A DNA stretch of 64,000 nucleotides, taken from contig NZ_CP173677.1 of the NCBI RefSeq assembly GCF_045055315.1, positions 1,798,001 to 1,862,000 of the forward strand. The letters are read 5' to 3'. Source of the stretch: Brachymonas wangyanguii. GTDB lineage: Bacteria > Pseudomonadota > Gammaproteobacteria > Burkholderiales > Burkholderiaceae_C. The notes under the pieces were generated by a model, which was given only the letters and a program-made list of their open reading frames with translations, did no database searches and was not told the origin of the DNA. Shown in pieces: positions 59,687-64,000 of this stretch. The first letter of the stretch is position 1; each line of letters starts with the position of its first letter. A program made the position numbers and the translations under genes.

Positions 59687-61039
59687 TCAAATATAGGCAG
59701 GGACCTGACAGGTCTTGTGCTCGATGTGGTAGGCGAATTCATCGCGGAAGTGCTTCAGCATGGCACGCACTGGCATGGCGGCGGCATCGCCCAGCGCACA
59801 GATGGTGCGGCCCATGATGTTGCCAGCGACGGAATCCAGCAAGTCCAGATCTTCCGGACGACCCTGGCCGTTTTCGATACGCTGCACCACGCGCCACAGC
59901 CAGCCGGTACCTTCGCGACAAGGCGTGCACTGGCCGCAGGACTCGTGCATGTAGAAATAGCTCAGGCGCAGCAGCGACTTGACCATGCAACGGCTGTCAT
60001 CCATCACGATCACGGCACCGGAACCCAGCATGGAGCCGGCCTTGGCGATGGAATCGTAATCCATGGTGCACTGCATCATGATGTCGGCCGGCAGCACCGG
60101 GGAGGAAGAGCCACCCGGGATCACGGCCTTCAGCTTGCGACCGCTGCGCACGCCACCCGCCAGCTCCAGCAGGGTGGCAAACGGCGTACCCATGGGCACT
60201 TCATAGTTGCCCGGCAGGTTGACGTCACCGGAAACGGAGTAGATCTTGGTGCCGCCGTTGTTCGGCTTGCCACACTCCAGGTAGGCCTGGCCACCGTGGC
60301 GGATGATCCACGGCACGGCAGCAAAGGTCTCGGTGTTGTTGATGGTGGTCGGCTTGCCGTACAGGCCGAAGCTGGCCGGGAACGGCGGCTTGAAGCGCGG
60401 CTGGCCCTTCTTGCCTTCCAGCGACTCCAGCAGCGCAGTTTCCTCGCCACAGATGTAGGCACCGAAACCATGGTGTGCGTGCAACTGGAAGCTGAAATCA
60501 CTGCCCAGGATGTTGTTGCCCAGATAGCCGGCAGCACGCGCCTCTTCCAGGGCGGCCTCGAAACGCTCGTAGACCTGGAAGATCTCGCCGTGGATGTAGT
60601 TGTAGCCGACGCTGGCACCCATGGCAAAGCCCGCAATGATCATGCCTTCGATCACGATATGCGGGTTGAACATCAGGATGTCACGGTCCTTGCAGGTACC
60701 GGGCTCACCCTCGTCCGAGTTGCAGACGATATATTTCTGGCCCGGGAAGTTGCGCGGCATGAAGCTCCACTTCAGGCCGGACGGGAAGCCGGCACCACCA
60801 CGACCGCGCAGCGCGGATTCCTTCATGGTGGCGATGACATCGTCCTGCGACATGCCATTGCCGTCATCCTTGCCCAGGATCTTGCGCAGCGCCTGGTAAC
60901 CACCACGCGCCTCGTAGTCCTTGAGGCTCCAGTTGCTGCCGTTCAGATCCTTGTAGATCTGCGGATCGATATGGCGGCCATGGAAACAGGTTTCCTGACC
61001 GCTGGACGCGAATTGCGCCAGGACGTTGCTCACGCTCAT
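59687..61039 (-). CDS. nuoF: NADH-quinone oxidoreductase subunit F
   Basis: A 450-residue subunit with the NADH and FMN sites and cluster N3. The NADH-binding glycine loop is RGRGGAGFPSGLKWSFMP near residue 72, FMN-binding is in YICGEETALLESLEGK near 190, and the cluster ligands are in ESCGQCTPCREGTGW near 365. The ATG overlaps nuoE by ATGA. Confidence 0.97.
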   Translation of the reverse strand: MSVSNVLAQFASSGQETCFHGRHIDPQIYKDLNGSNWSLKDYEARGGYQALRKILGKDDGNGMSQDDVIATMKESALRGRGGAGFPSGLKWSFMPRNFPGQKYIVCNSDEGEPGTCKDRDILMFNPHIVIEGMIIAGFAMGASVGYNYIHGEIFQVYERFEAALEEARAAGYLGNNILGSDFSFQLHAHHGFGAYICGEETALLESLEGKKGQPRFKPPFPASFGLYGKPTTINNTETFAAVPWIIRHGGQAYLECGKPNNGGTKIYSVSGDVNLPGNYEVPMGTPFATLLELAGGVRSGRKLKAVIPGGSSSPVLPADIMMQCTMDYDSIAKAGSMLGSGAVIVMDDSRCMVKSLLRLSYFYMHESCGQCTPCREGTGWLWRVVQRIENGQGRPEDLDLLDSVAGNIMGRTICALGDAAAMPVRAMLKHFRDEFAYHIEHKTCQVPAYI

Positions 61040-61527
61040 GCCTTGCCCTCCGCGTTACGCAGACCTTCCACCAGCGCCTCCAGGCGCTCGACGGACATGA
61101 AGCTGCACATGCTGCGATCGTTCACCAGCATCACCGGGGAATCGGCGCAGGCACCCAGGCATTCGCATTGCTGCAGCGTGAACAGGCCATCGGCCGTGGT
61201 TTCGCCAGCAGTGACGCCCAGCTTGTCTTCCAGATACTTGAGCGCCTTGCCACCGTCGCGCAGCTGGCACGGCAGGTTGGTGCACACGGCCAGCTTGTAC
61301 TTGCCGACCGGTTGCTGGTTGTACATGTTGTAGAAGGTCGTGACTTCATGCACGGCCATCGGTGCCATGTCGAGGTACTCGGCAATCTCGCGCTCGCTCT
61401 CGGCCGTGATGTGACCCTGCTCCTGCTGCACGATGGACAGGCAGGCCATGACGGCAGACTGCTTCTGCTCGTCGGGGTACTTGGCCACTTCCTTGGCGAA
61501 GCGCGCCTTGGTAGCTTCAGAAATCAT
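61036..61527 (-). CDS. nuoE: NADH-quinone oxidoreductase subunit E
   Basis: A 163-residue thioredoxin-like [2Fe-2S] subunit (cluster N1a). The ligands are visible as CTNLPC near residue 82 and CLGAC in QQCECLGACADSP near 126. Start and stop overlap nuoD and nuoF by ATGA. Confidence 0.97.
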   Translation of the reverse strand: MISEATKARFAKEVAKYPDEQKQSAVMACLSIVQQEQGHITAESEREIAEYLDMAPMAVHEVTTFYNMYNQQPVGKYKLAVCTNLPCQLRDGGKALKYLEDKLGVTAGETTADGLFTLQQCECLGACADSPVMLVNDRSMCSFMSVERLEALVEGLRNAEGKA

Positions 61528-62774
61528 CGGTCAATCTCTCCAAACACAATGTCCAGCGTGCCGATCACCGCCACGGCGTCGGCCAGCATGTGGCCGGTAG
61601 CGAGTTCATCCAGGGCAGCCAGGTGCACAAAGCCCGGCGGCCGGATCTTCATGCGGTAGGGCTTGTTGGCACCATCGCTGATCAGGTAGATGCCGAACTC
61701 GCCCTTGGGGTGCTCGACAGCCGCGTAGGCCTCGCCTTCCGGCACGTGGAAACCTTCCGTGAACAGCTTGAAGTGGTGGATCAGGTCTTCCATACCCGAC
61801 TTCATGTTCGCGCGCGGCGGCGGTGCCACCTTGCGGTTGTCAGTGATGACCGGACCCGGGTTGGCACGCAGCCAGTCCACGCACTGCTTGATGATGCGGT
61901 TGGACTCGCGCATTTCCTTCATGCGCACCAGATAACGGTCGTAGGTATCGCCAGTGACGCCCACAGGGATATCGAAATCCATGCGGTCATAGACCTCGTA
62001 GGGCTGCGTCTTGCGCAGGTCCCAGGCGATGCCGGAGCCACGCAGCATCGGGCCGGTCATGCCGAGGTTGATGGCACGCTCGGGGGACAGCACGCCGATA
62101 CCGACGGTACGCTGCTTCCAGATGCGGTTCTCGGTGAGCAGGGTCTCATACTCGTCCACACACTTGGGAAAGCGGTTGGTGAAGTCCTCGATAAAGTCGA
62201 GCAGCGAGCCACGGCGTGCCTGGTTGATCTTGTCGACCGAACCACTGCTGCGCAGCTTGCTTTCGAACTGCGGCATGCTGTCCGGCAGGTCACGGTAGAC
62301 ACCACCCGGGCGGAAGTAGGCTGCGTGCATGCGCGCGCCGGAAACGGCCTCGTACATGTCGAACAGGTCTTCGCGCTCGCGGAAGGTGTACATCAGGATG
62401 GTCGAGCTGCCGCAGTCGTTACCGTGCGAACCCAGCCACATCAGGTGGTTCAGGATACGCGTGATCTCGGAGAACATGACGCGGATGTACTGCGCGCGGA
62501 TCGGCACCTCGATGCCAAGCAGCTTCTCGACCGACAGGCAGTAGGCGTGCTCGTTGCACATCATGGACACATAGTCCAGACGGTCCATGTAGGGCAGCGT
62601 CTGCAGAAAGGTTTTGTGCTCGGCCAGCTTTTCGGTGGCACGGTGCAGCAGGCCAATGTGCGGGTCGGCACGCTGCACCACCTCGCCGTCCAGCTCCAGC
62701 ACCAGACGCAGCACGCCGTGCGCTGCCGGGTGCTGCGGACCGAAGTTCAGGGTGTAGTTCTTGATTTCAGCCAT
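61524..62774 (-). CDS. nuoD: NADH-quinone oxidoreductase subunit D
   Basis: A 416-residue 49-kDa-type subunit lining the quinone cavity. It begins NYTLNFGPQHPAAHGVLRLVLELDGE, with RADPHIGLLHRATEKL and the MRGSGIAWDLRKTQPYEVY segment near 245. The C-terminal DIVFGEIDR is invariant. AAGGAATG precedes the ATG, 29 bases after the nuoC stop. Confidence 0.97.
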   Translation of the reverse strand: MAEIKNYTLNFGPQHPAAHGVLRLVLELDGEVVQRADPHIGLLHRATEKLAEHKTFLQTLPYMDRLDYVSMMCNEHAYCLSVEKLLGIEVPIRAQYIRVMFSEITRILNHLMWLGSHGNDCGSSTILMYTFREREDLFDMYEAVSGARMHAAYFRPGGVYRDLPDSMPQFESKLRSSGSVDKINQARRGSLLDFIEDFTNRFPKCVDEYETLLTENRIWKQRTVGIGVLSPERAINLGMTGPMLRGSGIAWDLRKTQPYEVYDRMDFDIPVGVTGDTYDRYLVRMKEMRESNRIIKQCVDWLRANPGPVITDNRKVAPPPRANMKSGMEDLIHHFKLFTEGFHVPEGEAYAAVEHPKGEFGIYLISDGANKPYRMKIRPPGFVHLAALDELATGHMLADAVAVIGTLDIVFGEIDR

Positions 62775-62803
62775 AAGTCATTCCTTCTCGCCGTCGCCGG
62801 CGA

Positions 62804-63412
62804 TCAGTGCAGCCCCCCGTAGTTGTCTTCGCGGATGATGCGCGGCGTGATCTCGCGCGGCTCGATGGTCACCGGCTGGTACACCACGCGCTTCTGCTCT
62901 TCGTCGTAACGCATTTCGACGTGGCCGGACAGCGGAAAGTCCTTGCGGAACGGGTGACCAATGAAACCATAGTCGGTCAGGATGCGGCGCAGATCCGGAT
63001 GTCCCTCGAACACGATGCCATACAGGTCGAAGGCTTCGCGCTCGAACCAGTTGGCAGACGCCCAGACGTCATTGATGGTAGACACCACCGGGAAGTCGTC
63101 ATCGGGCGCGAACACCTTCAGGCGCAGGCGCTGGTTCAGCGTGATGGACAGCAGGTGCAGCACCACGCAATAGCGCGGGCCTTCCCAGACCTCGTTGCGG
63201 TAATCGGAATAGTCGACGCCACACAGGTCGATCAGTTGCTCGAACTGGCAGCCAGGCGCATCGCGCAGCTGGCGTGCGACTTCGACGTAATCTGCAGCAG
63301 CGACCTCGATGGTCAACTCGCCGCGGGCCATCACGGAAGAACGGATCTTGTCACCCAGCAGCTGGGTCACGGTATTGGACAGGGCCTGGATATCTACAGC
63401 GTAGGCAGTCAT
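62804..63412 (-). CDS. nuoC: NADH-quinone oxidoreductase subunit C
   Basis: A 202-residue 30-kDa-type subunit, not fused to NuoD. The signature WFEREAFDLYGIVFEGHPDLRRILTDYGFIGHPFRKDFPLSG is complete near residue 122. GGAGATCACGC lies before the ATG. Confidence 0.97.
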   Translation of the reverse strand: MTAYAVDIQALSNTVTQLLGDKIRSSVMARGELTIEVAAADYVEVARQLRDAPGCQFEQLIDLCGVDYSDYRNEVWEGPRYCVVLHLLSITLNQRLRLKVFAPDDDFPVVSTINDVWASANWFEREAFDLYGIVFEGHPDLRRILTDYGFIGHPFRKDFPLSGHVEMRYDEEQKRVVYQPVTIEPREITPRIIREDNYGGLH

Positions 63413-63423
63413 GCGTGATCTCC

Positions 63424-63906
63424 TCAGGCGCGGGCAATGGTGTTGGTGCGACGGATCTTCTGCTGCAGCTGCAGGATGCCGTAGATCAGCGCCTCGGCCG
63501 TGGGCGGGCAGCCCGGCACATAGACATCAACCGGCACCACGCGGTCACAGCCGCGCACCACCGAATAGCTGTAGTGGTAGTAGCCGCCACCGTTGGCACA
63601 GGAGCCCATGGACAGCACCCAGCGCGGCTCGGCCATCTGGTCGTAGACCTTGCGCAGGGCCGGACCCATCTTGTTGCACAGCGTACCGGCCACGATCATC
63701 AGGTCGGACTGGCGCGGACTGGCGCGGAACACCTCGGCACCAAAGCGCGCCAGGTCATAGCGCGCACTGGCCGCGTGCATCATCTCGACAGCACAGCAGG
63801 CCAGGCCAAACGTCATGGGCCAGATCGACCCGGTCTTGGCCCAGTTCGCCACCGCGTCATAGCTGGTGGTGATGAAGCCTTCCTTGAAAACACCTTCAAT
63901 CGACAT
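63424..63906 (-). CDS. nuoB: NADH-quinone oxidoreductase subunit B
   Basis: A 160-residue subunit holding terminal cluster N2. The adjacent cysteines are in FGLACCAVEMM near residue 36, and the other ligands in SMGSCANGGGYYH near 101 and YVPGCPPTAEAL near 132. GGAGAGTCGC precedes the ATG. Confidence 0.98.
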   Translation of the reverse strand: MSIEGVFKEGFITTSYDAVANWAKTGSIWPMTFGLACCAVEMMHAASARYDLARFGAEVFRASPRQSDLMIVAGTLCNKMGPALRKVYDQMAEPRWVLSMGSCANGGGYYHYSYSVVRGCDRVVPVDVYVPGCPPTAEALIYGILQLQQKIRRTNTIARA

Positions 63907-63965
63907 GCGACTCTCCAGAAGCGCGGACAGCTGACGCAGTGCGGCCAGCCACCCTCAACCTGCGT

Positions 63966-64000
63966 TTATTCCCAATCCAGGGCGCCCTTCTTCCACTCGT
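63966..64000 (-). CDS. nuoA: NADH-quinone oxidoreductase subunit A (C-terminal end only)
   Basis: The last bases of the window read, on the minus strand, EWKKGALDWE and TAA. This is the standard NuoA C-terminus. The rest of the gene lies outside the window. The 59-base gap to nuoB shows nothing except the nuoB Shine-Dalgarno. Confidence 0.93.
   Translation of the reverse strand, partial: EWKKGALDWE

Noticed and set aside
57533..61333. A 1266-codon plus-strand frame opposite nuoG, nuoF and nuoE
   Set aside because: It is antisense to three certain genes, rich in His, Gln and Arg as expected from high-GC shadow frames, and has no domain or Shine-Dalgarno.

Overview
The window is a GC-rich bacterial chromosome segment, most like a betaproteobacterium of the order Burkholderiales, probably near Comamonadaceae. 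The main clue is a complete complex I locus in the order nuoA-B-C-D-E-F-G-H-I-J-K-L-M-N followed by DUF2818, NUDIX and DUF1178 genes. The style of ValS, the three-gene transhydrogenase (pntA/pntAB/pntB) and the QueF/QueC set agree with this. The placement rests on recognising gene families and order, not on a database search. I found no rRNA, tRNA, CRISPR array, insertion sequence or phage module. After starts are corrected, no gene-free stretch exceeds about 300 bases.

Region by region. 1-2.2 kb: the end of a periplasmic Fe(III)-binding protein, with a strong terminator, then a TerC/Alx membrane protein. 2.3-4.6 kb: a LysR regulator divergent from an internally deleted MFS transporter and a PaaI-type thioesterase, with a short unexplained remnant after them. 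4.6-8.9 kb: a five-gene leftward operon of an atypical acyl-CoA-dehydrogenase-like flavoprotein, a 53-residue rubredoxin and an SsuABC/TauABC-like ABC importer. 8.9-10 kb: lipocalin and VOC genes. 10-12.8 kb: a divergent FbpB/FbpC iron transporter with a Fur-box-like sequence between the genes. 12.8-17.9 kb: an accessory cluster with an HpaB/AbfD-family enzyme, two TetR regulators and an AidB-like acyl-CoA dehydrogenase. Both promoters of this cluster carry clear palindromic operators. 18-21 kb: pntB-pntAB-pntA.

21-28.3 kb: queF, yaaA, glycerate kinase, cyanase, an AraC regulator, and an OsmC / TauE / metallo-beta-lactamase group that looks like sulfide or persulfide detoxification. 28.4-31.5 kb: valS. 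31.5-36.6 kb: a polar amino-acid ABC permease and binding protein, divergent from ilvA-cobS-cobC. 36.6-37.7 kb: two unknown single-pass membrane proteins. 37.8-39.6 kb: a 5'-nucleotidase translationally coupled to queC. 39.6-43.6 kb: a soluble lytic transglycosylase coupled to an SbmA/BacA-like ABC transporter. 43.6-48.5 kb: 5-formyl-THF cyclo-ligase, a glycine-zipper lipoprotein, DedA, mutL and miaA. 48.5-64 kb: the nuo operon with its three-gene tail, running leftward and leaving the window inside nuoA.

Most of the window is core metabolism: respiration, NADPH balance, queuosine, cobalamin, isoleucine, tRNA charging and modification, mismatch repair. The accessory parts of most interest are the flavoprotein/rubredoxin/ABC operon, the HpaB-like/TetR/AidB-like cluster with its operators, a stray transporter fragment and long hairpin beside that cluster, and the coupled pairs nucleotidase-queC and slt-sbmA. 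Many genes overlap by ATGA, GTGA or TGATG, so starts could be set with good confidence using those overlaps and visible Shine-Dalgarno sequences.
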